Below are positions 34,566-46,410 of a stretch of 64,000 nt of DNA, in pieces. Every line of letters starts with the position of its first letter. The stretch's first letter is position 1. The notes under the pieces were generated by a model that saw only the letters and a list, made by a program, of their open reading frames with translations, had not been told where the DNA came from and did not search any database. A program made the position numbers and the translations under genes. Source of the DNA: UBA2357 sp046295975 (GTDB lineage Bacteria; Pseudomonadota; Gammaproteobacteria; Burkholderiales; Rhodocyclaceae); contig JBKBMG010000001.1 in NCBI GenBank assembly GCA_046295975.1, forward strand, positions 186,001 to 250,000, read 5' to 3'.

Positions 34566-35450
34566 TCAGCCTTGCCCGCCCCTGCCATTGGTTTGCTCGA
34601 GCACACGCAACAGACTGGATACGTCGTCTCCGCCCCATCCCTGGGCCACCAGCGCGTTGAGCTGTTGCCCGACCAGCCCGGCGATCGGTAGCGGCACCCC
34701 GGTGCGCGCCGCCTCGCCGAGCAACAGGCCGAAATCCTTGTGATGCAGGCGCGCCTGCACGCCGGCCCGAAAATCGCGCTCGACCATCCGGCCGCCCATC
34801 AACTCCAGCATGCGCGATGCGGCCGAACCGCCCATCAGGGCGGTGCGCACCGCGGCAACATCCACACCATGGGCGGCTGCCAGTTGCATGGCCTCGGCAC
34901 AGGCCTGCACGGCGGCCACCATGATCATCTGATTGCAGGCCTTGGCCACTTGGCCGGCGCCTGCCTCGCCGATGTGTACGATGCGCCGCCCCAATGCCTG
35001 CAACACCGGCATGACGCGGGCAAGATCGGCCTCGCTGGCGCCGGCCATGATCGCAAGACTGGCATCGATCGCGCCCTGCTCGCCGCCGGATACCGGCGCA
35101 TCCACCCACCCCACGCCACGCGTCGCATGGCGTGCGGCGATGCGACGCGCCGCCGACGGTGAGATCGTGCTCATGTCCACATGCACCGCGCCCGGCACCA
35201 ACCCTTCGGCCAGCCCGTGCGCGCCAAAGGCCAGTGCCTCGACGTCGGCATCCGAGGTCACGATGGTGAGCACGACCTCGCTCGCACCTGCCACCTCTGC
35301 CGGGCTGGCGGCCCAAACCGCCCCCTGTTCGAGCACCGCCTGTGCCGACTCCGGACGCCGCGCCCAAACGGTGAGTGCATGCCCGGCCCGCAGCAGATTG
35401 GCGACCATCGGGCGCCCCATCGCCCCCAGACCGATGAATCCAACTCGCAT
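34566..35450 (-). CDS. Beta-hydroxyacid dehydrogenase, paralogue 1
   Basis: NAD(P)-dependent dehydrogenase of the 3-hydroxyisobutyrate / tartronate semialdehyde reductase family, 294 aa. Rossmann motif MRVGFIGLGAMGRPM, substrate loop WVDAPVSGGEQGAID, catalytic Lys in QVAKACNQMIMV and C-terminal LHHKDFGLLLGEA are all intact. ATG at 35450 follows GGAGG and overlaps the stop of the upstream paralogue by 1 nt (TGATG). Substrate cannot be read from sequence; glyoxylate/succinic semialdehyde, 3-hydroxyisobutyrate and tartronate semialdehyde are all possible. Confidence 0.9.
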   Translation of the reverse strand: MRVGFIGLGAMGRPMVANLLRAGHALTVWARRPESAQAVLEQGAVWAASPAEVAGASEVVLTIVTSDADVEALAFGAHGLAEGLVPGAVHVDMSTISPSAARRIAARHATRGVGWVDAPVSGGEQGAIDASLAIMAGASEADLARVMPVLQALGRRIVHIGEAGAGQVAKACNQMIMVAAVQACAEAMQLAAAHGVDVAAVRTALMGGSAASRMLELMGGRMVERDFRAGVQARLHHKDFGLLLGEAARTGVPLPIAGLVGQQLNALVAQGWGGDDVSSLLRVLEQTNGRGGQG

Positions 35451-36325
35451 CACGCGCCTCCGCTCATGCGTTCGAACAGTTTCAGTATCGCCACCGAGTC
35501 CTCCTCCCCCATGCCGCAGCCCATCAGCGCGCTGAAGAGTTGGGATGTGATCGCCGCCGTAGGCAGCGCCAGCCCCCGGCGCTGAGCCTCGTCCATCACG
35601 ATGCGCATGTCCTTGTGGTGCATCCAGGCCTTGAATCCCGGCCGGAAGTTGCGATCCAGCATGCGCTGGCCGTGATTCTCCAGCACGCGGGAATAAGCGA
35701 AGCCACCGAGCAACGCCTCCCGCACGCGGGCGGCATCGACACCGGATCGGCTGGCGAAATTGAGCGCCTCGGCCACCGCGGCCACCCCCACCCCGGTCAG
35801 AATCTGGTTGCAGGCCTTCGCCACCTGCCCCGCTCCCGAGGCGCCGATCAACGACACCGTTCTGCCCATGGCCTCGAACAACGGACGGGCACGCGCAAAG
35901 GCGTCCGCGTCCCCGCCCACCATGATGGTCAGGGTGGCGTCGATCGCCCCCACCTCGCCCCCTGACACCGGCGCATCCAGCATGGTCACGCCGCGCTCGG
36001 CCAGGCGGGCCGCGATCTGTTGCGCGGCGGCGGGCGCGATGGTGCTCATGTCCAAGTGAATGAGGCCCGGTGTGGCGCCATCCGCCACCCCCGCGGGTCC
36101 CAGCGCAACCTGCTCGACGTCGGGCGCATCGGCCACCATGCTGATCACGACCTCGACCTCGGCCGCCACTTCCGCCGCGCTGCCACACACCTGCGCACCT
36201 GCTGCCGCCAGTGCTGCGGCATGCTCGGGACGGCGTGCCCAGACGCGCAAAGCGTGCCCCGCCTTCAACAGATTGAGCGCCATCGGGCGCCCCATCAAAC
36301 CCAGGCCGATGAAGCCCACTCTCAT
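35450..36325 (-). CDS. Beta-hydroxyacid dehydrogenase, paralogue 2
   Basis: Second member of the same family, 291 aa, with MRVGFIGLGLMGRPM, MLDAPVSGGEVGAID, QVAKACNQILTG and MHHKDMRIVMDEA. It is clearly a paralogue of the downstream gene, sharing domain order and many motif residues but differing through much of its length, so the duplication is old. ATG at 36325 is 6 nt after GGGGAGGG, a strong ribosome site. The two genes form a translationally coupled pair, perhaps with different substrates or as a heteromer (speculative). Confidence 0.9.
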   Translation of the reverse strand: MRVGFIGLGLMGRPMALNLLKAGHALRVWARRPEHAAALAAAGAQVCGSAAEVAAEVEVVISMVADAPDVEQVALGPAGVADGATPGLIHLDMSTIAPAAAQQIAARLAERGVTMLDAPVSGGEVGAIDATLTIMVGGDADAFARARPLFEAMGRTVSLIGASGAGQVAKACNQILTGVGVAAVAEALNFASRSGVDAARVREALLGGFAYSRVLENHGQRMLDRNFRPGFKAWMHHKDMRIVMDEAQRRGLALPTAAITSQLFSALMGCGMGEEDSVAILKLFERMSGGA

Positions 36326-36381
36326 TGTCTGCCCTCCCCTTGCGAGCGCGCCGCCCGCCACGAATCGTGGATAATGGCGCG

Positions 36382-37299
36382 ATGAATCACGCCTCCATCA
36401 TCAAGGAAATCGGACGTGGCGCCAAGGGCGCGAGGTCGCTAGACGCTGCTCAGGCCGAAGCGGTGTTCGGCGACATGCTGGACGGCCGGGTCGAAGCGCT
36501 GGAACTGGGTGCGATCCTGATCGCACTGCGGATCAAGAGTGAATCGCTGGAAGAGCTGGTGGGCTTCAAGCATGCAATGGACACACGCGGCAGCCGCGTG
36601 GCCGTGCCCGACGGCCCGCGCTGCGTCGTACTGCCGACCTACAACGGCGCACGCCGCCAGGCCAACCTCATGCCCTTGGTCGCCCACCTGCTGGCCTGGC
36701 GCGGCATCCCGGTGCTGATCCAGGGCCGCCACGACTTCGACAATCGCAGCAACCCCTTCGCCCTGCTCGATGCGCTCGGCATCGAGCGCGCGGCCAATGT
36801 TGAAGAGGCGGGGCAGCAACTCGCCGCCGAACGCCTGGCCTGCATCGGTCTGGAAACCCTGCTTCCGGGGCTGGCGGAACTGCTGTCGCTGCGCCGCCGC
36901 CTGGGGGTGCGCGGCAGCGGCCACACCATGGCCAAGCTGCTCGACCCGTGTCCGGGTCGCAGCGTCAGGGTGGTCGCCGTCACCCACCCGGAGTACCTGG
37001 AGCGAATGCACGACTTCCTGCTCGCCGACGGCGGCCACGCCTTGCTGATGCGCGGCACCGAGGGCGAGTCCTTCGCCAACCCGCGTCGACGGCCACGCAT
37101 GGAGGCCTTCGCCGACGGCCGCGACTGGATTGCCTGCGAGGCCGAGGAAGGCGGCGCCCCGCCGCTGCCCGGGTTACCGGATGTGCCCAACCCGGGCGAC
37201 AACGCCGCCCTCATCCGCGCCATGCTCGACGGCGATGCGCCGATACCCGAGCCGGTGCGCGATCAGGTCGCAGTGCTGGAACGACTCGCGCGGATGTAG
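36382..37299 (+). CDS. ybiB: YbiB-family DNA-binding protein (glycosyltransferase-3 fold)
   Basis: A 305-aa protein of the TrpD2/YbiB family, related to anthranilate phosphoribosyltransferase but without that activity; E. coli YbiB binds DNA and belongs to the LexA regulon. Visible: MNHASIIKEIGRGAKGARSLD, the N-terminal helical domain (ALELGAILIALRIKSES), and LPTYNGARRQANLMPL followed by GRHDFDNRS in place of the PRPP loop. ATG at 36382 starts the family N-terminus. It is divergent from the dehydrogenase pair by 56 bp; I see no SOS box. Confidence 0.88.
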   Translation: MNHASIIKEIGRGAKGARSLDAAQAEAVFGDMLDGRVEALELGAILIALRIKSESLEELVGFKHAMDTRGSRVAVPDGPRCVVLPTYNGARRQANLMPLVAHLLAWRGIPVLIQGRHDFDNRSNPFALLDALGIERAANVEEAGQQLAAERLACIGLETLLPGLAELLSLRRRLGVRGSGHTMAKLLDPCPGRSVRVVAVTHPEYLERMHDFLLADGGHALLMRGTEGESFANPRRRPRMEAFADGRDWIACEAEEGGAPPLPGLPDVPNPGDNAALIRAMLDGDAPIPEPVRDQVAVLERLARM

Positions 37300-37308
37300 C
37301 CCCGCTGC

Positions 37309-37332
37309 GGGCGGGTTTGCGGATTCCCGCCC
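37309..37332. terminator. Hairpin between convergent ybiB and pirin genes
   Basis: GGGCGGG and CCCGCCC form a 7-bp stem around a 10-nt loop just after ybiB. There is no T-run, so it is a weak candidate. Confidence 0.35.
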
Positions 37333-37406
37333 ACGCCTTGCCACACCAGCGAAGGCAGGGGCCGACCGGTGCGACCAGGGGCGTGGCGTCGTTCGGTGCC
37401 GGCCCA

Positions 37407-38342
37407 TCAACCCAGACGGCCGGCGCGATAGTCATCCACCGCCTGGTAGATTTCGGCCTCGCTGTTCATCACGAACGGCCCGTATTGCACGATGGGCTCA
37501 CCCAGCGGCCGGCCGGCGATCAGCAGCAGCCGCCCGCCGGCCTCCGTGCCAACGCCATCCTCCCGCTGTGCGCCGACCACCGGTTCGGCGCCGCGCAACA
37601 CCACGCCGTCGCATCCCGGTTCATTGGCGAGAATCGCCATGCGCCCGCTGGGCACGACGCTGCCGCCCACCTCCACCTGCCCCCGGAACACGTAAACAAA
37701 CGCGTTCAGGTCAGCAGCCAGGGCGTGCGCAAAGTCGGCACCGGGTGGTAGGTCGATGTCGAGGTACAAGGGCGCAGTGGCCTCGCGCGTGACCGGCGCC
37801 TGTACCCCATGGCTGGCGCCGGCGATGACCTTGACACGGGCACCCGACGGCGTCACGAAGCGCGGCAGTGCCGCATCCGGCAGATCGCGGTACCAGGCCG
37901 GTGCCATCTTGTCGCGCGCGGGCAGATTGAGCCAAAGCTGAAAGCCTTCCATCAAGCCGTCCTGCTGCTCCGGCAGTTCGGAATGGATGACGCCACGCCC
38001 GGCGGTCATCCACTGCACGCCGCCGCTCTCGAGCAAGCCCTGGTTGCCGGCGCTGTCGCGGTGGCGCATGCGCCCCGCGAGCATGTAGGTGATGGTCTCG
38101 AAACCGCGGTGAGGATGGTCCGGGAAGCCGCCGATGTAGTCATCCGGATCGTCACTGCGAAAGGCATCCAGCATCAGGAACGGATCGAGCCTGCGCTGAA
38201 GCGGCTGGGTGAGCACCCGGGTGAGCTTCACCCCGGCGCCGTCCGAGGTCGCGCTGCCGACCACCATGCGCTCGACGCGGCGGCTGCGGCACACCACCTC
38301 GGCAGTGGAAGGCGGAAGCAAATCGGGGGTCGTCGTACGCAT
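37407..38342 (-). CDS. Pirin family protein
   Basis: Bicupin protein of 311 aa. The N-terminal cupin has HPHRGFETITYMLAGRMRHRDS, which supplies the metal-binding His residues of pirins, and ELPEQQDGLMEGFQLWLNLPA; the C-terminal pirin domain begins around residue 190 (APLYLDIDLPPGA). Bacterial members include quercetin dioxygenases and redox-linked regulators of unknown target. ATG at 38342 follows GGAG. It is 25 bp after azoR on the same strand, so the two are an operon controlled from the azoR/LysR intergenic region. Confidence 0.9.
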   Translation of the reverse strand: MRTTTPDLLPPSTAEVVCRSRRVERMVVGSATSDGAGVKLTRVLTQPLQRRLDPFLMLDAFRSDDPDDYIGGFPDHPHRGFETITYMLAGRMRHRDSAGNQGLLESGGVQWMTAGRGVIHSELPEQQDGLMEGFQLWLNLPARDKMAPAWYRDLPDAALPRFVTPSGARVKVIAGASHGVQAPVTREATAPLYLDIDLPPGADFAHALAADLNAFVYVFRGQVEVGGSVVPSGRMAILANEPGCDGVVLRGAEPVVGAQREDGVGTEAGGRLLLIAGRPLGEPIVQYGPFVMNSEAEIYQAVDDYRAGRLG

Positions 38343-38367
38343 GTTGTTCGTCTCCTGGTTGAGCCGC

Positions 38368-38967
38368 TCAGGCCAGTGCCGCCTCGAGGTCCTGCTGGGC
38401 ACGTTCGAAAGCCTGGGTCGCAGCATCCGGCCCCATGGCCAGCCCTTCAGCGTAGATGAAGCGCACGTCGGTCATACCGAGGAAGCCCAGTATCGTGCGC
38501 AGATACGGCACCTGCGAATCGGCCGGGGTGTCGCGATAGACGCCGCCGCGGGCAAGGGCGACGTACACCGTCTTGCCCTTGAGCAAGCCCTCCGGTCCAT
38601 TCTCGGTGTAGCGGAACGTCACTTTGGCACGCGCGATCGCATCGATCCAGTTCTTGAACTGCGCCGAAACGCCAAAGTTGTACATTGGCACCCCCAGCAC
38701 CAGCACGTCGGCGGCCTGGACCTCCGCAATCAGGGCATCATCCAGCGCCACGCGGGCAGCCTGCTCCGGGGTACGCTGTTGCGCCTCGGTGAACAACGCG
38801 CCGAGCGCCGCTTCGTCCAACGCGGGGTGGGGCTGCACGGCAAGATCACGCACCTGCAGCGTTGCCTCGGGATTGCGCTCTCGCAACTGGGCCGCGATGA
38901 GGTTGGCGAGACGGGTGGATTGCGCGCCTTCCACACGGGCGCTGGCGTTGATTTGCAGAATATTCAT
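38368..38967 (-). CDS. azoR: FMN-dependent NADH:quinone/azo reductase
   Basis: Flavodoxin-like reductase, 199 aa, that reduces quinones and azo compounds with NADH and protects against thiol or quinone stress. Motifs: MNILQINASAR, FMN-binding GVPMYNFGVSAQFKNWID and ARGGVYRDT. ATG at 38967 follows GGAGACC; an ATG 12 nt earlier is part of that ribosome site. It diverges from the LysR gene, the usual arrangement when the regulator controls the reductase. Confidence 0.92.
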   Translation of the reverse strand: MNILQINASARVEGAQSTRLANLIAAQLRERNPEATLQVRDLAVQPHPALDEAALGALFTEAQQRTPEQAARVALDDALIAEVQAADVLVLGVPMYNFGVSAQFKNWIDAIARAKVTFRYTENGPEGLLKGKTVYVALARGGVYRDTPADSQVPYLRTILGFLGMTDVRFIYAEGLAMGPDAATQAFERAQQDLEAALA

Positions 38968-39062
38968 GTCGGTCTCCATCGGGGGTCATCGGAATCGGGT
39001 TCAAGTGCCCCTATCTTATTCGTGACGAAGACTCGGATTAACCCGGTGAAACGGATAAGATT

Positions 39063-39078
39063 GTTCCATAGACGGAAC
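39063..39078. promoter_or_regulatory. Inverted repeat in azoR-LysR gap, candidate LTTR site
   Basis: GTTCC and GGAAC flank 6 nt (ATAGAC), ending 7 bp before the LysR start in the 118-bp divergent gap. LysR regulators commonly bind dyads in such shared regions and repress themselves. Proximity to the start fits autorepression. Confidence 0.5.
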
Positions 39079-39085
39079 GAATTGC

Positions 39086-40099
39086 ATGAACCCGGACGCC
39101 CACCTCACCCCCAACGACCTGCTGCTGTTCGCCAAAGTGGTCGAATTCGGCAGTTTCACCGCGGCCGCAGAACATCTGGGGCTACCCAAGTCGACGCTGT
39201 CACGCCGCATCTCGTCGCTCGAGGAACAACTTGGCGAACGCCTCTTGCGCCGCACCACGCGACGGCTCAATCTCACCGAGTTTGGTCACGGCGTGCTTGC
39301 CCATGCTCGCCAGATCGACGCCGAAACCCAGGCCGCCACCGCCCTCGCTGCGCACCGCCAGGCGCGGCCGCGCGGCCGGCTGCGGGTGTCGATGCCGGGC
39401 GATTTCGCCAATTTGCTGCTCATCGATCTGGTTGCCGCCTTCGCCGAACTGCACCCGGATGTGAGCCTGGACATCGACTTGTCGCCCCGTCGCGTAGACC
39501 TGATCGCCGAGAACTTCGATCTGGCGCTGCGCATGGGTACGCTACCGGACGACGCCACGCTCGCCGCCCGCCGCATCGCGGTACTGAACTCCGGGTTGTT
39601 CGCCTCGCCGGACTATCTCCGCCGCCGCGGCATGCCGGCCGACCCGAGCGAACTCGCCGGACACGATACGCTGTGCCTGCCCACTGGCGACGGCACACCG
39701 CACCCTTGGCCGCTACAGCATGGCGAGCAGCACGTGGCGTTCGCACCGAACGCGCGCGTGGTGGCGAATTCGCCCGAAACCCTGCTGCGTCTGGCCCGCG
39801 CCGGTGCCGGCATTGCGGCATCGCCGACCCTCTATGCCGAACCCTTGCTGAACCGCAACGAACTCGTCCGCGTCCTGCCCGACTGGCAGCTTCCCGCCTC
39901 GTCGGCATGGGCGGTATTTCCGGGAAGACGGCTGATGCCGGCCAAGACGCGTAGCTTCATCGAGATGCTGGAGCACGCCTTTGGCAGCAGCGGCGAGGAC
40001 GTGACAGGGCGTTGCGAAGAAATCGATCCGGTCGCGCGCGAACGTTTCCTGAATAGTTACGTCTCAGCGCCTGTTCCACCCAAGGGACGACACCGCTGA
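39086..40099 (+). CDS. LysR-family transcriptional regulator
   Basis: A 337-aa regulator: N-terminal winged helix-turn-helix (about residues 8-66; FAKVVEFGSFTAAAEHLGLPKSTLSRRISSLE, given here in family terms as the A-x4-LG-x-S-xS-SRRI pattern), then a periplasmic-binding-like effector domain (RLRVSMPGDFANLL; DLALRMGTLPDD; GAGIAASPTLYAEPLL). The C-terminal extension of about 40 residues (after MLEHAFGSSGED) is longer than usual. It is divergent from azoR-pirin and probably controls them, sensing quinone-type or electrophile stress by analogy. Confidence 0.9.
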   Translation: MNPDAHLTPNDLLLFAKVVEFGSFTAAAEHLGLPKSTLSRRISSLEEQLGERLLRRTTRRLNLTEFGHGVLAHARQIDAETQAATALAAHRQARPRGRLRVSMPGDFANLLLIDLVAAFAELHPDVSLDIDLSPRRVDLIAENFDLALRMGTLPDDATLAARRIAVLNSGLFASPDYLRRRGMPADPSELAGHDTLCLPTGDGTPHPWPLQHGEQHVAFAPNARVVANSPETLLRLARAGAGIAASPTLYAEPLLNRNELVRVLPDWQLPASSAWAVFPGRRLMPAKTRSFIEMLEHAFGSSGEDVTGRCEEIDPVARERFLNSYVSAPVPPKGRHR

Positions 40100-40199
40100 C
40101 GGGCTCTACCCTACAATGGCGCCGGACTGCCCGGCCCCACCCGGCGACGCAGCACCCTCCCTGCGCCCCGTTTCCATCCGACCATAGCGCCACCGACAC

Positions 40200-40718
40200 A
40201 TGAACCTGTTCCAAACCCTGCTGAGACTGCCCACTCGCCAACTGTGCCTGATGCTGTTCGCCGTCTGTGCCGGCCTGCTTGCCTACGGCCTGTATCTTCA
40301 GCACGTGGTCGGGCTTGAGCCCTGCCCCATGTGCATCATGCAGCGTTACGCCTTCGTGGGGGTCGCGCTGCTCGCCCTGGTCGCCGGCCTGCATGCACCG
40401 GGGCGCACCGGGCAGCGCATCTACCTGGCGGGCATCGGCGCACTGGCCCTGACCGGTGGCGGCGTGGCCGCACGGCAGAGTTGGATTCAGCGCAACCCGC
40501 CCGACATCCCCGAGTGCGGCCCCGACCTCGCCTTCATGCTGGACGCCTTTCCGCTGGCCCAGGCGCTGCCGATGATCTTCAGCGGCAGCGGCGACTGCGC
40601 CTCGATAGACTGGACCTTCCTCGGCCTGACGATTGCCAATTGGTCGCTGCTGTGCTTTTCCGCGGTGGTGGTTTTTGCGGTGTGGCTATTGTGGCGCCGC
40701 GTGCCCAAGGCGGGCTGA
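40200..40718 (+). CDS. dsbB: Disulfide bond formation protein B
   Basis: Inner-membrane oxidoreductase (172 aa, four helices) that reoxidises periplasmic DsbA and passes electrons to quinone. The four essential Cys are present: GLEPCPMCIMQRYAF carries the first CxxC pair and IPECGPDL with GSGDCASIDW the second pair in the second periplasmic loop. Helices are at about residues 12-32, 45-62, 72-88 and 144-165. No dsbA is nearby. Followed by a weak GGCGC/GCGCC stem before the convergent PilZ gene. Confidence 0.93.
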   Translation: MNLFQTLLRLPTRQLCLMLFAVCAGLLAYGLYLQHVVGLEPCPMCIMQRYAFVGVALLALVAGLHAPGRTGQRIYLAGIGALALTGGGVAARQSWIQRNPPDIPECGPDLAFMLDAFPLAQALPMIFSGSGDCASIDWTFLGLTIANWSLLCFSAVVVFAVWLLWRRVPKAG

Positions 40719-40853
40719 CGCACCGATCGCCAGCGCGCCTGACTGAACGCAAGTGCGATCACGGGCAGGCGCTCACAGGCGCCAGACGACGAAGTGGGGC
40801 AGTCAAGGCGTCCGCCCCCTGCAAGGCGCGCAAGCCAGGGAGCGCCGTTGCCG

Positions 40854-41153
40854 TCAGGCGAGCACTTTGACGATCTCGCCGCCCAGTTCGTAGCGCCCGT
40901 CGTCGATCGAGATACAGCGCTTCACCGCAAGCCGAACGTGCAGCGGCGGCGTCTCGACCTTGCCGGCAGGCGCATCGACGATCACCTCAAGCTCTTCGCC
41001 CTCGCCCGGCACGTAGCCGGTCTGCAACGTCATCCCGCGCACGCTGAGTTCCACGCACAACGCCTCGACTTCCGAGCCGTCCTCGAAACGGATGCGGGCG
41101 GAGGAGCCCAGCGGAATGCGCCGGTCGAGACGTCGATTGAGATAGTTTTCCAT
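40854..41153 (-). CDS. PilZ-domain protein
   Basis: A 99-aa stand-alone PilZ domain, likely a cyclic-di-GMP receptor. The RxxxR element is in NRRLDRRIPLG and the second element appears as ELSVRGMTL, where the usual D/N-x-S-x-x-G has Glu in the first position, so binding may be altered. The rest (VIVDAPAGKVETPPL) matches the beta-barrel. It follows the RsbW-like ATPase gene on the same strand after 90 bp. Partner unknown; PilZ proteins often act on pili, flagella or exopolysaccharide. Confidence 0.85.
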   Translation of the reverse strand: MENYLNRRLDRRIPLGSSARIRFEDGSEVEALCVELSVRGMTLQTGYVPGEGEELEVIVDAPAGKVETPPLHVRLAVKRCISIDDGRYELGGEIVKVLA

Positions 41154-41243
41154 GCGGCGGCCACATCGCGATCGGTTGGATTCCGCATTCTAAATGCGGT
41201 CGACCCAAATATTGCACACCGTCGAGCGCCGCGGCGTGAGCAA

Positions 41244-41747
41244 TTACGCAAACGGTACCAGTAGACGCACCCGGCTGCCGTTCCCGAGATACGCCAGCGT
41301 GCCGCCCGAAAGGCGCTTAGCCAGTGCAATGCCTCGCCCGCAGGGCTTGGCAGGATCGGTTATCGCAGCGTGCGCCGCCTCGGCCGCAGCGGCACGCCAG
41401 TCAAAGCCGCCGCCCTGGTCGCTGATTTCGAAACACCAGCCGGTATCGCAACGGGTGCGCAGCAAGGTGACCAGCCGTCCGCCACGCAGCGGGTCCGCCT
41501 GGCGCTGCCGCAGCTCGGCGTCCCACAGCCCATCGCGCAGACAGATCGCCTTGCGCTGCGCGCCAATCTCGAGATTGCCATGCTCGATCGCGTTGCACAG
41601 CAACTCGAGCAGCGCGGCAGCAACACCCCAGCTATTGGCGCCGCACACGGCCGACGCCCGGTCGGCCACGCGATGAGCCTGCGCATGGGTGCGCAACTCG
41701 AAACGCGCAGGGGCATCGTCGGTGGAGGAAACCGGCACGCCGTTCAC
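41244..41747 (-). CDS. RsbW-like ATP-binding (anti-sigma/serine kinase) protein
   Basis: A 167-aa GHKL ATPase domain: N box ALLELLCNAIEHGNLEIG, G1 box FEISDQGGGFDW, and G2 box PCGRGIALAKRLSGG. Stand-alone proteins of this type are anti-sigma factors or serine kinases of partner-switch systems, and some control motility or biofilm outputs. No STAS antagonist or PP2C phosphatase gene adjoins it. GTG at 41747 follows GAGG by 6 nt; a longer frame reaching into the DUF2892 gene from 41816 is less likely. The PilZ gene downstream hints at a signalling pair, which is inference. Confidence 0.82.
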   Translation of the reverse strand: MNGVPVSSTDDAPARFELRTHAQAHRVADRASAVCGANSWGVAAALLELLCNAIEHGNLEIGAQRKAICLRDGLWDAELRQRQADPLRGGRLVTLLRTRCDTGWCFEISDQGGGFDWRAAAAEAAHAAITDPAKPCGRGIALAKRLSGGTLAYLGNGSRVRLLVPFA

Positions 41748-41755
41748 CGTCGGCC

Positions 41756-42003
41756 TCAGACGCAGCTGGGACCGCCCTTCACATCGCGCTTCGCGCCCTC
41801 GTCCTTCACCCCACATCGGCGCAGAACGTTCTCCAGCGGGCAGAAGCGGGTGAAGCCGCTCTGGAACAGATTGGCGCCGACAAACGCGGTGAACCACAAG
41901 AAGTGCTTGCTGACGAACAGCGGCGAGGCCTCAACCCCCAGTGCAAGCGAGATCAGTACGAAGGCGCCGGCGAAGATGCGGACGAACTGGTTGACGGTGA
42001 GAG

Positions 42004-42007
<4 letters not shown>
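41756..42007 (-). CDS. DUF2892 (YgaP-type) small membrane protein
   Basis: An 83-aa protein with two helices (IFAGAFVLISLALGV; FLWFTAFVGANLFQSGFT) and the family ending CPLENVLRRCGVKD. DUF2892 domains occur alone or fused to rhodanese (YgaP); function unknown, possibly in sulfur or thiol handling at the membrane. Its ATG overlaps the RND permease stop by 4 nt (ATGA) and AAGGAG sits upstream, so it is translated as the third gene of the pump operon. Confidence 0.88.
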
Positions 42008-45291
<3,284 letters not shown>

Positions 45292-46332
45292 TCAGCGCTT
45301 ACCGCGCGCAAGCAGGCCCGCCCGCACCGGATCAAGCGCCACCTCCTCGCCCCCGCGCAAACCCGCCAGCACCTCGACACTGCCGTCGGTGAGCGTGGCA
45401 CCGGCTCGGATCTGCCGCAACCCGAAGCCGCCCTGGCCATCGGCCACATACACCGCGGTGATCTCGCTGCGGCGCAGGACAGCTGCGGCGGGCACCGCCA
45501 GGCGCGTCGCCTCGCCGGTCAGGAAATGCACCCTGGCGAAAGTCCCTGGCATCGCCGCTTCCAGATTGGGCGGCAGGTCCACACGTACCCGCAAGGTGTG
45601 GGTACGGGCATCGGCAGCCGGCAGAATCGTAACCTGTGTCGCGTCCAGCCACCGCCCGGAGTCCGGCAACTCCACCCGCGCCTGGGGTTGTGCCCCCGCC
45701 AGCGCCGCAAACCGGAACTGCGGCACATCCACAACCGCGCGCATTTCCGAGGGGTCGAACACCGTCAGCAGCGGACGCCCGGGCTGGGCCATTTCGCCGA
45801 CTTCCACCAAGCGCTCGGACACGCGTCCGTCCAGCGTCGCCGCCAGCGTGGTATAGCCCAGTGCCGTCGCAGCCTGCCCGTGGCCCGCCCGCGCCGCGCG
45901 CAACTGCGCCTCGGCTGCCTGGAACGACGCCCGCGCCTGATCGACGGCGGACTGGCTGACGAATCCACGTGCCAGCAGACTGCGTGTGCGTTCGTACTCG
46001 GCACGCGCATTCGCCAGGTTGGCCTGGGCCTGGGCCACGCCCGCATCGGCGCTGGCTACCGCCTGCCCCGCCTCGGTGGGATCGATGCGCAAGAGCACGT
46101 CTCCCTTGCGCACCATATCCCCGGCATCCACCCGCAACTCCACCACGCGTCCCTGTACCTGGGCTGCGACCGTCACCTGGGTCACCGCCTCAAGCGTCGC
46201 CTCGGCAACATGGGTGAGGTGGGTTGCGCGCGGCTCGACCTTGAAGACCGGCACCTCAGCCTGGGCCGCTGGCGCTGCAGCTGGCACCAGCAACATGAAG
46301 AAAAGGCATCGGAGATATCGTCTGGTATCCAT
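45292..46332 (-). CDS. RND efflux periplasmic adaptor subunit
   Basis: Membrane fusion protein, about 346 aa, linking the RND pump to an outer-membrane channel. A cleavable signal peptide is likely (CLFFMLLVPAAAPAAQA, no lipobox Cys), then barrel-sandwich half-motif VQGRVVELRVDAGDMVRKGDVLLRIDP-type segment, a coiled-coil hairpin (about 95-155) and beta-barrel (ATLDGRVSERLVEVGEM). The start is uncertain: ATG at 46332 or 46344. It leads the operon adaptor-permease-DUF2892; the AT-rich 46333-46360 stretch probably holds the promoter. Confidence 0.9.
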   Translation of the reverse strand: MDTRRYLRCLFFMLLVPAAAPAAQAEVPVFKVEPRATHLTHVAEATLEAVTQVTVAAQVQGRVVELRVDAGDMVRKGDVLLRIDPTEAGQAVASADAGVAQAQANLANARAEYERTRSLLARGFVSQSAVDQARASFQAAEAQLRAARAGHGQAATALGYTTLAATLDGRVSERLVEVGEMAQPGRPLLTVFDPSEMRAVVDVPQFRFAALAGAQPQARVELPDSGRWLDATQVTILPAADARTHTLRVRVDLPPNLEAAMPGTFARVHFLTGEATRLAVPAAAVLRRSEITAVYVADGQGGFGLRQIRAGATLTDGSVEVLAGLRGGEEVALDPVRAGLLARGKR

Positions 46333-46410
46333 GAATATAATCATACTCTAATATTTAGATGCCTGAAAGACGCCCTCCCCATGCGCGAGTTCCTGCCCCC
46401 CGCCTAATCG

